This document shows, in pieces, positions 8,184-17,607 of a stretch of DNA of 58,625 bases (position 1 is the stretch's first letter; each line of letters opens with the position of its first letter). The stretch is from NCBI GenBank assembly GCA_019120335.1, contig DWVH01000048.1, positions 1-58,625 of the forward strand, read 5' to 3'. Both the position numbers and the translations under genes were made by a program. Origin of the DNA: Candidatus Enterococcus stercoripullorum. Its GTDB lineage: Bacteria > Bacillota > Bacilli > Lactobacillales > Enterococcaceae. The notes beneath the pieces are model-generated. The model did not search any database. It worked only from the letters and a program-made list of their open reading frames with translations, and was not told where the DNA came from.

Positions 8184-8989
8184 TAAACCTCTCCGATAAA
8201 GGAATCACGTACTCGCCGCCAAAAATGCGTATGGCGATACGAGGCAAAGTGAATCCGTTCTTTGGCTATTTTGTAAACAATACATTTGACTTGAGTCCGC
8301 TCTAAAGACAACTGATCAATGGTAATCGTGTAATGTGTTTCATCATTAATTACTGGTAAGTCTAATTCAATCCATTCAGTCGGCGATAAGACAATGGGCG
8401 AACCTAATGTACGAAAGACACGATTATTCAAAGACGCAATCTCAGTTAATTGCATCGCGTTGATTCGAGGATGTAACACGGCACCACCTATACTTTTATT
8501 ATAAGCAGTCGAACCAGTTGGCGTTGCGACCGATAAACCATCCCCACGAAACTTTTCAAACAACTCATCTTTAATATAGACATCAGCCTCTAAGGTTTGG
8601 GTACTACGGCGAATAGTTGATTCATTGAGTGCGAGAAAATGTTGACTCGGCTTGCCATTACGATAATGAATCGTCACATCTAACAAAGGATAGCTAATGG
8701 CCTTCTCTTCTTGCGTACAAAGTGAATCCACAAGCTCATCTAACTCATAATCACGCCAATCTGTATAAAAGCCCAAATGACCCGTATGCACCCCTAAAAA
8801 GCGCACTTGATCGAGTTTATGATTATATAAGTGAAAAGCAGATAATAACGTCCCATCGCCACCTACTGAAATGACTAATTCAGGATTATCTTGGTCGAGT
8901 TGATAATGCGCCTTTTGTAATAATTCACGCAATTTTGCTGCTACTTCTAAAGATAATGCTTCTTTATTATGAATAATCGCTACCCGCAT
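8183..8989 (-). CDS. nadK: NAD kinase
   Basis: 268 residues, starting at ATG 8989 with GGAGG six bases upstream; an in-frame GTG at 8995 lies inside that ribosome site. NAD kinase motifs are clear: GGDG at residues 43-46 (SVGGDGTLLSAFH), NEST, and the glycine-rich DGLSVATPTGSTAYN. It phosphorylates NAD to NADP with ATP or polyphosphate in the cytosol. The upstream relQ stop codon TAG lies immediately before its ribosome site, and the RluA gene overlaps its stop, giving the order relQ-nadK-rluA-mgtE, which is widely conserved in Firmicutes. Confidence 0.95.
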   Translation of the reverse strand: MRVAIIHNKEALSLEVAAKLRELLQKAHYQLDQDNPELVISVGGDGTLLSAFHLYNHKLDQVRFLGVHTGHLGFYTDWRDYELDELVDSLCTQEEKAISYPLLDVTIHYRNGKPSQHFLALNESTIRRSTQTLEADVYIKDELFEKFRGDGLSVATPTGSTAYNKSIGGAVLHPRINAMQLTEIASLNNRVFRTLGSPIVLSPTEWIELDLPVINDETHYTITIDQLSLERTQVKCIVYKIAKERIHFASYRHTHFWRRVRDSFIGEV

Positions 8990-8999
8990 AGTCACCCTC

Positions 9000-9731
9000 C
9001 TATTCTTCTTTTTCTACTGATTCTTCTACTGTGGTTAGAAAATCTTGCTCTAACTCTTGATCAAGACTACCAAAGTCAGCATGGTCTAGCTTCGTCGTTG
9101 TTTCTACTGGTCCACGCATGCCTTGAGAAAAGAGTCGTTGTGCTTCTTGAATTTCTTCTCGGATACTAGACATTTCTTCATCTAACAAATAGGCGGCCTC
9201 GGCTGCTCTTTGTAGACGCTGCCCGATTTCTTCAGGGAACACGCCTTGATACTTATAGTTCAGTGAATGTTCAATGGTCGCCCAAAAGTTCATCGCTAAG
9301 GTACGGATTTGAATTTCCGCTAAAATCGTTTTTTCGCCATTCACCATTTGTAGCGGATATTCAATGACCAAATGATATGAACGATAACCACTTGTTTTTT
9401 TATTTGTTATATAATCACGCTCGATAACCACTTTCATATCTCTGCGTGCCCGTAATAATTCGACCACGGTATGGATATCTTCTACAAACTGACACATAAT
9501 GCGCAGTCCAGCAATATCTGACATCTCTTCTTCTAAACGCTCTAAAGGAATACCACGTAATTGTGACTTAGCTAAAATACTTTCGACTGGTTTTACCCGT
9601 CCAGTCACAAATTCTATCGGTACATGCTGCTTTTGATCTCTAAATTGTTTACGAATGCCACGTAATTTTACTTTTAATTCACTCACCGCTTGTTCATACG
9701 GTGCTAAAAAATCATTCCAATCACGGTCCAT
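9000..9731 (-). CDS. relQ: Small alarmone synthetase RelQ, GTP pyrophosphokinase
   Basis: 243 residues from ATG 9731 (MDRDWNDFLAPY), with AAAGGTAGGTG upstream; the longer frame to 9779 would start in the promoter region. It carries only the RelA/SpoT synthetase domain: RVKPVESILAKSQ, DIAGLRIMCQF, GYRSYH and EIQIRT followed by WATIEH. There is no HD hydrolase, TGS or ACT domain, so it is a single-domain SAS that makes (p)ppGpp from ATP and GDP/GTP. Family members form tetramers with an allosteric pppGpp site. It heads the operon with nadK and is divergent from the CYTH gene. Confidence 0.93.
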   Translation of the reverse strand: MDRDWNDFLAPYEQAVSELKVKLRGIRKQFRDQKQHVPIEFVTGRVKPVESILAKSQLRGIPLERLEEEMSDIAGLRIMCQFVEDIHTVVELLRARRDMKVVIERDYITNKKTSGYRSYHLVIEYPLQMVNGEKTILAEIQIRTLAMNFWATIEHSLNYKYQGVFPEEIGQRLQRAAEAAYLLDEEMSSIREEIQEAQRLFSQGMRGPVETTTKLDHADFGSLDQELEQDFLTTVEESVEKEE

Positions 9732-9893
9732 CTGCACACCTACCTTTAAAAATTCCACTCTTTTGATTATAACATACAAAAAGATTCAACCATAGTGTAA
9801 AAAAACGCAACCAAAAGAAAAATTTCACTATTCCTGTGTACTAGACGAATGACTTGCTTCTTTGTATAATTCATTTGAAGAAAGGTGGATATA

Positions 9894-10466
9894 ATGACAG
9901 AACAAATCGAGATTGAATATAAAACGCTATTAACGAGTGCGCAATTTGCGGCAATCAAAGCAAAATACGCGCCTGAAAAAAATGCCTTTGTGCAGGAAAA
10001 TTATTATTTTGATACCCCTGATTTTCGCTTAAAGCAACTACATTGTGGGCTGCGCATCCGTACATTTGAAGAAGGTGGGGAATGTACATTGAAAACGCCC
10101 CTGAAAGATGGCTTACTCGAGACAACCGACCACTTATCTCTTGAACAAGCGCAAACTTTACTTCAAGCCAGAACCATCTTACCTCATGGCAGTGTGGCGC
10201 AAAAATTAGTGCAACTAGGTATCCAACCAGACCAAGTTCGCTTATTAGCCGAATTAAAGACTGCTCGTATTCAAATTGACTTACCAATTGGCGAATTAGC
10301 TTTAGATGAAAGTTGGTACGGCAAAAATCATGATTATGAGCTCGAACTAGAAGTCAGCGAGGCAAGTAAGGGAAAACAAGATTTTCTTGACTTATTGGCT
10401 GAATTTGCCATTCACTATCAGCCTGCTAAGAACAAAATCGTGCGAGCTTTTGAGGCTATTGTGTAA
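9894..10466 (+). CDS. CYTH domain protein (YjbK-like inorganic triphosphatase)
   Basis: 190 residues from ATG 9894, with AAAGGTGG five bases upstream. The N-terminus has the CYTH signature E-x-E-x-K (EIEYK); charged residues alternate along the predicted beta strands (LRIRTFEEGGECTLKTP) as in triphosphate tunnel enzymes, and the C-terminus ends in YELELEVSE and KNKIVRAFEAI. CYTH proteins bind triphosphates with divalent metal; the Firmicute YjbK group is annotated as triphosphatase, and a link to alarmone metabolism is suggested only by the neighbouring relQ. It is divergent from relQ with about 160 bp between starts and precedes spxH. Confidence 0.85.
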   Translation: MTEQIEIEYKTLLTSAQFAAIKAKYAPEKNAFVQENYYFDTPDFRLKQLHCGLRIRTFEEGGECTLKTPLKDGLLETTDHLSLEQAQTLLQARTILPHGSVAQKLVQLGIQPDQVRLLAELKTARIQIDLPIGELALDESWYGKNHDYELELEVSEASKGKQDFLDLLAEFAIHYQPAKNKIVRAFEAIV

Positions 10467-10545
10467 AACATGCAAGCTTTTTATTTTCATTTTCAGAAAA
10501 GTTTTGTTAGAGTGAAGGTAACTAGTAGTATTGGAGGAATACATT

Positions 10546-11139
10546 TTGAACGAGGTTTATCTCTTTATTAACCCTCTGGAATCTTCTTTGGCGCAATTAA
10601 TGCCCTATTTTACATATTTTCGCCAAATATACCACGAAAATTCTCGTTTACAAGTGATTCCATTGGTTAATTTACAGGTAGTTCGTGATTATTTACGCGT
10701 TCAACAATTACCTTTACACCTTGAACAACAAAATACCACTTTCCAAGAGGCTTATCAGTTAGCTTTAGATTTTAAAGCAGCACAACTTCAAGGAAAGAAA
10801 TATGCACGTCAATTTTTATGCCAAATGCAAAGGTGTATGGAAGATGGCTATTCTTTTGCGTTGGCTAATCAAGTTTTTCAGGAATTGTCAGCGGATTTTG
10901 AGATGTTTGCTGAAGATCGTCAGTCGGACTTATGTAAGCAGCTTTTCTTACAAGATCAACAACTAGCCTGTGAGATGAAAGTAAAAACTGCTGATACACT
11001 GACTTGGTTTAATTATCAATACGATCAAAAATATGGCTATCTGATTGAAGGCTTGGATAATATCAAACGTCTACCAGAATTTATTCAACCTGAAACAAGT
11101 GGCAAAATTACTTATCTAGATTGGCGCGCCTATAAATAA
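10546..11139 (+). CDS. spxH: SpxH (YjbH)-type ClpXP adaptor, DsbA-like fold
   Basis: 197 residues, starting at TTG 10546 with GGAGG eight bases upstream. The N-terminus (NEVYLFINPLESSL) matches the DsbA-like thioredoxin fold of YjbH, with the CxxC position replaced by NPLES, so no disulfide chemistry is expected. The family presents Spx to ClpXP for degradation. It lies 80 bp behind the CYTH gene on the same strand, and spx itself is 1.1 kb away on the other strand, with mecA between. Lactobacillales homologues are divergent in the C-terminal half, hence some caution about conserved function. Confidence 0.8.
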   Translation: MNEVYLFINPLESSLAQLMPYFTYFRQIYHENSRLQVIPLVNLQVVRDYLRVQQLPLHLEQQNTTFQEAYQLALDFKAAQLQGKKYARQFLCQMQRCMEDGYSFALANQVFQELSADFEMFAEDRQSDLCKQLFLQDQQLACEMKVKTADTLTWFNYQYDQKYGYLIEGLDNIKRLPEFIQPETSGKITYLDWRAYK

Positions 11140-11140
11140 A

Positions 11141-11178
11141 AAAGATGCACAAAACTAAAAGCTGTGCATCTTTTTTTT
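11141..11178. terminator. Terminator between spxH and mecA
   Basis: AAAGATGCACA pairs with TGTGCATCTTT around an 11-nt loop and is followed by a run of T on the plus strand. A-rich flanks may also let it work for mecA on the minus strand. Confidence 0.9.
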
Positions 11179-11217
11179 ATTCGCGTTTCATGTCTTTAAA
11201 GCACCTAAATCATCTAT

Positions 11218-12012
11218 TTAAGTGTTAAAAATTCGTTTGATTTGTGTAATGGCGTGGTCACCCATTATCACATGACCATGTTCTTGTAAAACGTCCTGTG
11301 TCAATGGTGTTAATACTCCAAATTCTCTAAAAATCGCATTTTTAGTATCGATAAATTCGCGGTCTGAGTATTCATCAGTATATTGAATGACTAAAGCATA
11401 AAAACCACCAAGTTGATAAATACTTGAATTATATCCTACTGCATTCACCTTGCTTGACACTTCGATAATATCTTCAAAGTCTTCAAACATAAAGACATAT
11501 TGCAACTTCTTCGCTTTTTTATTTGGCGCTGATGTTGGTAAATGTTTTGGTGTTGCTTGGTTATCTTCTGTAGATGGCTGATTCATCTTGCCACCTGTGA
11601 CTTGATTCATCCAATCTAAAAAGCGTGGCATTCCTTCTAATTGTTCATTTAAATGCGCAGTCTTTTCATCTACTTCAAAAATTTCATCGTCATCCACGTC
11701 TTCAACGTCAAAATCATTCGCTTGTTGTAAATCAAATTCTCGCAAAAATGGTAGTTCGGAAAATTTTTCCATTGTCATATTTTTGGAGATGTACAAATCC
11801 AAACCGTCCCCTTTAGGAACCACTTGGAATGTGACAGCCTCACTACCTCTGAATTGATTATCGACGTCAACTTCTTCAAGTATGGAATAAAAGAAACTTT
11901 CAATCTCTTTATGTCCACCTAGAAGATCGACAAAAGTAAAGCCACGTTCGGCTAAATCTTCACTACGAATGTAAACGCGAACCGTATCATCATTAATATG
12001 TTCTACTTCCAT
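11218..12012 (-). CDS. mecA: Adaptor protein MecA
   Basis: 264 residues from ATG 12012 (MEVEHINDDTVRVYI), preceded by GAGAGGTG. The N-terminal substrate-binding domain contains EDLAERGFTFVDLL, then an acidic linker (DVEDVDDDEIFEVDE), and the C-terminal ClpC-binding domain with YVFMFEDFEDIIEVS. MecA brings substrates such as ComK or Spx-type regulators to ClpCP. It stands alone between the spxH terminator and spx. Its expression signals are not obvious in the short spacer behind it. Confidence 0.93.
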   Translation of the reverse strand: MEVEHINDDTVRVYIRSEDLAERGFTFVDLLGGHKEIESFFYSILEEVDVDNQFRGSEAVTFQVVPKGDGLDLYISKNMTMEKFSELPFLREFDLQQANDFDVEDVDDDEIFEVDEKTAHLNEQLEGMPRFLDWMNQVTGGKMNQPSTEDNQATPKHLPTSAPNKKAKKLQYVFMFEDFEDIIEVSSKVNAVGYNSSIYQLGGFYALVIQYTDEYSDREFIDTKNAIFREFGVLTPLTQDVLQEHGHVIMGDHAITQIKRIFNT

Positions 12013-12135
12013 GTCGTTTACACCTCTCTTCATTTAACTATATTTTAACGTATGTACACAAAAAGTAAAGAAAAATATCTTCACAGCGCTCGTCAACTCA
12101 AGGGACATAGACCTTGATTTAACAGTAAAAAAATC

Positions 12136-12178
12136 GAATATCCAGACTGATTACTAAAACTGTCAAATCTGAATATCC
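12136..12178 (-). terminator. Terminator of spx
   Basis: On the minus strand GGATATTCAGA pairs with TCTGGATATTC using two G-U pairs (11-bp stem), followed by ATTTTTTT. The plus-strand view looks like a direct repeat of GAATATCC, but RNA pairing gives a stable hairpin. Confidence 0.7.
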
Positions 12179-12221
12179 GTTTCTTTGTATCATTGTTGCT
12201 GACTGTATCGTCTAAAATGGT

Positions 12222-12620
12222 TTATAAACCTGCCATCAATTGAGCTTGTCTTAACTCTAATTGACGGATATCGCGTGGCAAGAAGCGTCTGATTTCATCT
12301 TCATTAAATCCAACTTGCAATCTCTTTTCGTCAATCATGATTGGTCTTCTTAATAGGCCAGGATTTTTCTGAACTAATTTTAGTAAATCTTTTAAGGACA
12401 ATTCATCCAAATTTACATTCAGCTTTTGAAAAACCTTTGAACGAGTTGAGATAATTTCTTCAGTGCCTTCTTCAGTCATCTGCAAAATAGCTTTCAACTC
12501 ATCGATGGTTAACGGTTCAGAGAAAATGTTTCGTTCAACAAAGGGAATATTATATTCTTGAAGCCATGCACGAGCTTTACGACATGAGGTACAACTCGGT
12601 GATGTATAAAGTGTTAACAT
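12222..12620 (-). CDS. spx: Transcriptional regulator Spx
   Basis: 132 residues, starting at the second of two ATG codons (12620), which gives the canonical [14 protein letters not shown]-terminus; GGGAGA lies upstream. The redox switch CxxC is present (Cys10, Cys13), as is the RPI motif (RRPIMID) that completes the ArsC-like fold. The length equals that of classical Spx. It binds the RNA polymerase alpha C-terminal domain and redirects transcription under thiol stress; it is degraded by ClpXP with the SpxH adaptor encoded nearby. Transcribed alone between two hairpins. Confidence 0.95.
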   Translation of the reverse strand: MLTLYTSPSCTSCRKARAWLQEYNIPFVERNIFSEPLTIDELKAILQMTEEGTEEIISTRSKVFQKLNVNLDELSLKDLLKLVQKNPGLLRRPIMIDEKRLQVGFNEDEIRRFLPRDIRQLELRQAQLMAGL

Positions 12621-12918
12621 CATTGTCTCTCCCTTCTTCATTGCAATTAAAAACATCTACTGAAACTATTACATGCCCATTATACTCAATAATGAAGTCA
12701 ATTACTAGAGTCTATTTTAGGATATGTCAGTAAAAATGTTAATAAACTTGCTTTATTTGCCTATTCTCATAGGATTTCAGAAACTTTCTTAGGGGTTAAT
12801 TAAAAATTTTATCACAATCAGTAAATCATTAAATAAATATTGTAAGCGTTTTATAACATTATTTTATTCTTCTTGTTTTGATTACGAATTTTAAAAATAT
12901 CACAAAATAGATATAAAA
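12621..12918. other. AT-rich spacer upstream of spx
   Basis: About 300 bases with no gene. A TATAAT at minus-strand distance of about 60 bp from the spx start (TGAG-TATAAT-GGGC, near 12676-12681) is a likely -10, but no good -35 lies 16-18 bp upstream of it. A TGTAAGCGTTTTAT stretch at 12841-12854 resembles a catabolite-responsive element with one mismatch; I do not call it. Confidence 0.4.
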
Positions 12919-12963
12919 ATGAGCATCATTTATTTTATTATTTCTAAAACAAATGATGCTCAT
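12919..12963 (-). terminator. Terminator of sbcDC
   Basis: ATGAGCATCATTT pairs perfectly with AAATGATGCTCAT (13 bp) around an AT-rich loop; on the minus strand it is followed by TTTTTAT. It lies 27 bp after the sbcC stop codon. Confidence 0.9.
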
Positions 12964-12989
12964 GAAAGATTAAGTAGCTTTATCTTTCT

Positions 12990-15900
12990 TTATGAAATTT
13001 GAGACTCACTTTGAATACGAATTTCACTGCGACCATCCCCTAGTTTTTTCACTTGAATTTGGCGCGGAATTTGCTCTTTTAATTCACGCACATGACTGAT
13101 AATACCAATCATTTGCCCCTGACCTTCTAACTGCGCTAAAGTTTGAATGGCTAATTGTAGTGTATGTTCATCCAAAGTCCCGAAGCCTTCATCAATAAAG
13201 AGTGCTTCTATTTGAACGCCGCCACTTTGCTGCTGGATAACATCGGCTAAGGATAGCGATAGAGCCAGTGATACAATAAAGCTTTCGCCGCCAGATAAGG
13301 TTTGTACACGACGAATTTCACCCGTATAATCATCAAAAATCACGAGCTCTAAGCCAGTATTACTTGCAGTTCGTCCTTTTTCATCACTGATTTCTAACGT
13401 ATATCTTCCTTGCGTCAACTCTTGTAACCGTTGATTGGCAAGCAATAGCACCTCTTGAAAATATACCTGCAAGCAATAATTTTCTAGGGTTAAATTCAAT
13501 TCATTGGTTCCGTTCATCCCTTTAGCCAGTCGTGCATAGTCCTGTACTTCTGTCAGTAATTGTTGATTTTGGGCCAATAAGGTGTTATAGCGTTGACAAA
13601 GTTGCTGATTTTGGGCATAAATAAGCTGATTTTGGGCATACTTAATTGATAATTCCTCAATATTTTGCTTCATTATCGACAATTGTTCTTCTAGAGGCTT
13701 GATATCCACACTTGGCTTTTTCATGATTTCTTCTAGTTCTTTTAAGCGCGTGGTTAAATAATGCTTTTCCTCTTGATATTGTTGCCATGTTTGTTCCATA
13801 GTAGCTAGCTGCGCTGTCTTATGCCAATATTCTGTCAAGTCGACTACTTTTCCATTTTCAAAATCAGGATAAAATCGACTACCAAAACGCTGATCTATTT
13901 GTTGATAAACAGTGGCAACAACTTGCTGTACTTGGCGGACAATTGCTTTTTGTTCAGATAAAGCACTTAGTAGTGACTGTTCCTGTGTTTCCAATCGTAT
14001 CTTGGTATCTTGTAGATTTTTTTCTTGTTTTTGCGCTTTCTCAATTTGTTCAGATAATTGTTTGATTTCTTGCTCCACTCGTAAACTTTTATCTTGTAAT
14101 GCTGTATATGTTTGTTCTTTCAGTCTTTCTTTCACAGTATTCAATTGACTTTCAGCCTGAAGCATTTGTTTTTGTAAAGCTTGATTTTCTTCCTGCACAT
14201 AACTCAAGCTGTCTTGAAGTTGTTTTTGTGATATTTTTTCTTGGGTGATTTGTGTCTGGATTTTTTCAGAACTTGCAATAAGCTCATTAAGCGTTTGTCG
14301 GAATTGCTCACAAAACTGCTCGATTGACGCTACCGTTAATGAAGAAGCTTTTAACTCATCAACAGCAGACCAAGAAAGGTTTGCTTGCATGTAATTGAAG
14401 AAATCTACCATCAACTGCGCTTGTAAATGGTTCTGTTCATCGATTTGTCGCATACCTTCTGCTAATTGACCTGCGATTTCTAAGCTTTGTGTTGCTAAGG
14501 ATCCTTGTTGTTTTTGACAGGTTTGTAGTTGTGTCTCTAATTGTTGCAAAGCCTGTTCATTTTCAATTAATGCTTGTTGGTCGGCTGTTGTCTCATGAGA
14601 AACACCTGGATGCTCTAATGAACCACAAACCGGACAAGGCTCACCTGGTTTAAGCAAACGACGTAATCTTGCACTTAATAAGTCCACATTTATTTTTCTT
14701 TGCGCTTCAATTTGTACTAAAAGCTGTTGAAGTTTTTTATTTTCTACCTCGATTTGCTTTTGAATTTTAGGCTGTTTCTGTTGTAGCGCTTGTTGTTGCT
14801 TTAAGACTTTTTGTTTTTGTGACTCCGCATTTAACCAGTCTCGTAAATTTTCCACTTTATGAGATACTTGGGAAAACTGTTGAATTTGCTGATGAATCTG
14901 ATTTAAATCGACCTCAGATTGAACAAGTATTTGATTTTTTTTAGCCAAAGCTTGTTCTGATGCTTGCAATTTGTTAAAAGAGTTTGCTGTTTTTACTTTG
15001 AGTATGCCAAAAGCTTGCAACTTTTCTTCGTAATCTTTGGCAATTGGCAGTAATTCATCTAATTGGTATTTTTGTTGTTGCGCCAGTTGTAGCTTATGTT
15101 GCCAACTTGCTCTTAAATCTTGTTCTTGATCAAAGCGTTGGATAGCTGCTTCATTCTCTTTTTGTTGAGCTTTCGTAGTCGCTAAATTTGATGAATAGTC
15201 TTGAAATTTTTGTTGCTCTTTTTCATATTGCTCTAACTCATGCTTTTGTTGAACAAACCATTTGAGATGCTCGATTGTTTGTGATAAGTTCCTCATCTCA
15301 GGCTCATTTTCTAGTAACTGTGCTTTTCTAGCTACTAATTTTTCACCTTCTACTTGTTGTTTGGCCAATTCCTGAACTTGTTGCAATTGTTCTTGTAACT
15401 TTGCTTGAAATTGATATTGCTCTTGAAGGGTATTTTTTTGATTCCCTAACTGCTGATTTTGTATTTTTAAATCAGCAGCAAAAAGTTCTGGCCAATTTTC
15501 CAGACTTGTTGTTTCTTGATTTTCTATTTGAGAATCAGCTTGTATAAACTGGAATTGTTCTGTTAGCTGATGTAGTTGGTCTATTTGACGATTGACAGCC
15601 TTTTCCTTTTGCTTATAATTTTCTTTCATCCAGTCAGCTAATTGACGATAAAATTGGGTATTAAAAATCGTACGCAAAATATCACTCTTACTACTGCTGT
15701 TTGACAATAAAAACTCTTGAAATTTACCTTGAGGAAGTAACATAATCTGTGAAAATTGTTCACTCGTTAAATGTAATAAAGAATCGACAAATTGATTTAC
15801 GTCTTTAATAGAAGTAATATTGCGTACTAATTGTTGTTCTTCATCAAATACTTCTAAATGGACATTGTGTTCTATTTTTTTCTTTTCTCCATTCTTTTTT

Positions 15901-16199
15901 GGAATAAACATCCTTGGTTGACGAGTAATTTTATAAGTGTAATTTTGATGAGAAAAGGTAAATTGGACCTCCGTTTTTGCTGTTTCATCGGCAAAATGAC
16001 TACGCATCTCAAGTGGTATACGCTTATCAGACGTAACTTTTCCATAAAGGGCAAAGGTCATCGCATCTAAAATGGTGGTCTTGCCTGCGCCAGTATCGCC
16101 AGTAATCAAAAAAAGGCCATCTGCTTGTAAATCAGAAAAATCTACACATTCATCTACATACGGACCAAAATTTTTCATTTGGATTTTTTGAGGTAACAT
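12990..16199 (-). CDS. sbcC: Exonuclease subunit SbcC
   Basis: 1069 residues. The N-terminal ABC half has Walker A GDTGAGKTTIL; two very long Gln/Glu/Lys-rich coiled-coil arms flank the zinc hook PCPVCG (near residues 520-525). The C-terminal half has the signature LSGGESFIVSLA and Walker B ALFIDEGFGTLDE. SbcC with SbcD forms the Rad50-Mre11-type nuclease that cleaves hairpins and processes blocked DNA ends. Its ATG directly follows the sbcD TAA (TAAATG), so the two are co-translated. The arms are unusually glutamine-rich, common in this genus-level group. Palindromic DNA like the repeats in this window is a known SbcCD substrate class. Confidence 0.96.
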   Translation of the reverse strand: MLPQKIQMKNFGPYVDECVDFSDLQADGLFLITGDTGAGKTTILDAMTFALYGKVTSDKRIPLEMRSHFADETAKTEVQFTFSHQNYTYKITRQPRMFIPKKNGEKKKIEHNVHLEVFDEEQQLVRNITSIKDVNQFVDSLLHLTSEQFSQIMLLPQGKFQEFLLSNSSSKSDILRTIFNTQFYRQLADWMKENYKQKEKAVNRQIDQLHQLTEQFQFIQADSQIENQETTSLENWPELFAADLKIQNQQLGNQKNTLQEQYQFQAKLQEQLQQVQELAKQQVEGEKLVARKAQLLENEPEMRNLSQTIEHLKWFVQQKHELEQYEKEQQKFQDYSSNLATTKAQQKENEAAIQRFDQEQDLRASWQHKLQLAQQQKYQLDELLPIAKDYEEKLQAFGILKVKTANSFNKLQASEQALAKKNQILVQSEVDLNQIHQQIQQFSQVSHKVENLRDWLNAESQKQKVLKQQQALQQKQPKIQKQIEVENKKLQQLLVQIEAQRKINVDLLSARLRRLLKPGEPCPVCGSLEHPGVSHETTADQQALIENEQALQQLETQLQTCQKQQGSLATQSLEIAGQLAEGMRQIDEQNHLQAQLMVDFFNYMQANLSWSAVDELKASSLTVASIEQFCEQFRQTLNELIASSEKIQTQITQEKISQKQLQDSLSYVQEENQALQKQMLQAESQLNTVKERLKEQTYTALQDKSLRVEQEIKQLSEQIEKAQKQEKNLQDTKIRLETQEQSLLSALSEQKAIVRQVQQVVATVYQQIDQRFGSRFYPDFENGKVVDLTEYWHKTAQLATMEQTWQQYQEEKHYLTTRLKELEEIMKKPSVDIKPLEEQLSIMKQNIEELSIKYAQNQLIYAQNQQLCQRYNTLLAQNQQLLTEVQDYARLAKGMNGTNELNLTLENYCLQVYFQEVLLLANQRLQELTQGRYTLEISDEKGRTASNTGLELVIFDDYTGEIRRVQTLSGGESFIVSLALSLSLADVIQQQSGGVQIEALFIDEGFGTLDEHTLQLAIQTLAQLEGQGQMIGIISHVRELKEQIPRQIQVKKLGDGRSEIRIQSESQIS

Positions 16200-17360
16200 T
16201 TATGATTCATCCTTTCCGCTTACTTGATTCATCGCATCTTTTATCCAATTTTGTTGTTGTTCGGTCAACGGCTCCTCATATAAGCGCACAAAAAAATCTT
16301 GAATCAATGCTTCAGGTTGATTAATTTTGGATAGAGGAATCCGTTTAGTTGCTGATTCTAAGTGCTGTCTTTCTTTACGTGTCACATTGAGTAAGTATGG
16401 ATATAAAGGGCGTAATTGATTCATCAGCTGCATGATGACTTCTTCATTGGATAGTGAAACAGACAAATAATCATTGGCATATTCTTTTAATTTTCCTCGC
16501 TGATATAACAAATCTTCAAAGCTTGCTTCTAAATGATAGACTTCTCGTAAAGGCTGTAGTGGAACAAAACGTGTCGCCTGCTCAAAATCATCAGCTAATA
16601 AATCCGTATTGATAATTCGTACGCCTTTTGGATCACGATATTCACCAACAGAATATTTCAATGGTGAACCACTATAGCGCACTTTTCCCTTTAAATTAGC
16701 TGTAGCAGAATGTAAATGACCAAACGCTGCATAGTCAAATACATCGAATAAATCACTGGCCACGCTTTGTAAACCACCGATTTCTAATGGTGTTTCTGAT
16801 TCTTGGCGTAAACTCCCCGCCACAAATAAATGTCCGATAAAAATATGCTTTTTACTTGGATCAAAAGTCTTCTGCATTTCTTGAATAATAATTTGCAATA
16901 CTTGTGACAATGAATTTGGCGCTTCTTCAACCAATCCCTCATTTTCAACAAAAAAACGTGCCTCGATTAATTCCACATAGGGAAGCAAATAAAACTGACA
17001 GTCTCCTAATGTAATTGGCGTCAAACTCTCTTTAATTGTGGTATTTAAATGAAAATGATTAGCTGCGAACCATTCTTTTCCTGTAGCTAGTCGTGTTGCG
17101 GAATCATGGTTACCACTTATCATCAATAACGGAAATTGTTCATCGATATTCCATTTTCGGAAAGTTTGATTTCCTAATTGAATCGCTTCGTTACTGGCAA
17201 TTGCACGGTCATAAATATCTCCAGTAATCATAATTGCATCAACCTTTTCTTCTTTAGCCAATTGTAGAATCTGCTCTAAGATATACGATTGATCAGGTAA
17301 CATATCAAATCCATGCAACTTTTTTCCTAAATGCCAATCCGCTGTATGTAGTAATTTCAC
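16200..17360 (-). CDS. sbcD: Exonuclease subunit SbcD
   Basis: About 386 residues. It has the calcineurin-like phosphoesterase motifs in order: HTADWHLGKKL (first metal site), GDIYDR, GNHDS and a later GHLH. These bind two Mn2+ and cut DNA in the SbcCD complex. The start is uncertain: GTG 17360 gives the canonical VKLLHTADWH and has AGGTG six bases upstream, whereas the ATG at 17366 would sit directly on that ribosome site. It is the first gene of the sbcDC operon, with a 250-bp spacer to the divergent LytTR gene. Confidence 0.94.
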   Translation of the reverse strand: MKLLHTADWHLGKKLHGFDMLPDQSYILEQILQLAKEEKVDAIMITGDIYDRAIASNEAIQLGNQTFRKWNIDEQFPLLMISGNHDSATRLATGKEWFAANHFHLNTTIKESLTPITLGDCQFYLLPYVELIEARFFVENEGLVEEAPNSLSQVLQIIIQEMQKTFDPSKKHIFIGHLFVAGSLRQESETPLEIGGLQSVASDLFDVFDYAAFGHLHSATANLKGKVRYSGSPLKYSVGEYRDPKGVRIINTDLLADDFEQATRFVPLQPLREVYHLEASFEDLLYQRGKLKEYANDYLSVSLSNEEVIMQLMNQLRPLYPYLLNVTRKERQHLESATKRIPLSKINQPEALIQDFFVRLYEEPLTEQQQNWIKDAMNQVSGKDES

Positions 17361-17607
17361 GTCCATCACCTACTCTTTTTTCTTCGTTATTAATTATAGC
17401 ACTCTACATTTTATGCGTCTATACGTTCTTGTTTAATTTTAATTGAACAATTTTCTCAAAATGACGACCAAAAATCTATGGCAAGTTGTGAAAAAAATGA
17501 CACTTATTTCCCTTCATTTTATGTTATATTGTTTAATAGTTAATTAAAAATAAATGAAAATCGTCAAATAATTTTGCTTGCAATTTTTATAAAGAAAGGA
17601 ATTACCC

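Noticed and set aside
12841-12854. Possible catabolite-responsive element (TGTAAGCGTTTTAT) upstream of spx
   Set aside because: It has one mismatch to the consensus, lies more than 200 bp from the gene, and in AT-rich DNA such matches are expected by chance.
13912-14148. Cys/Ser-rich ORF opposite sbcC
   Set aside because: It is the antisense of the Gln-rich coiled-coil arm; the composition is an artefact.
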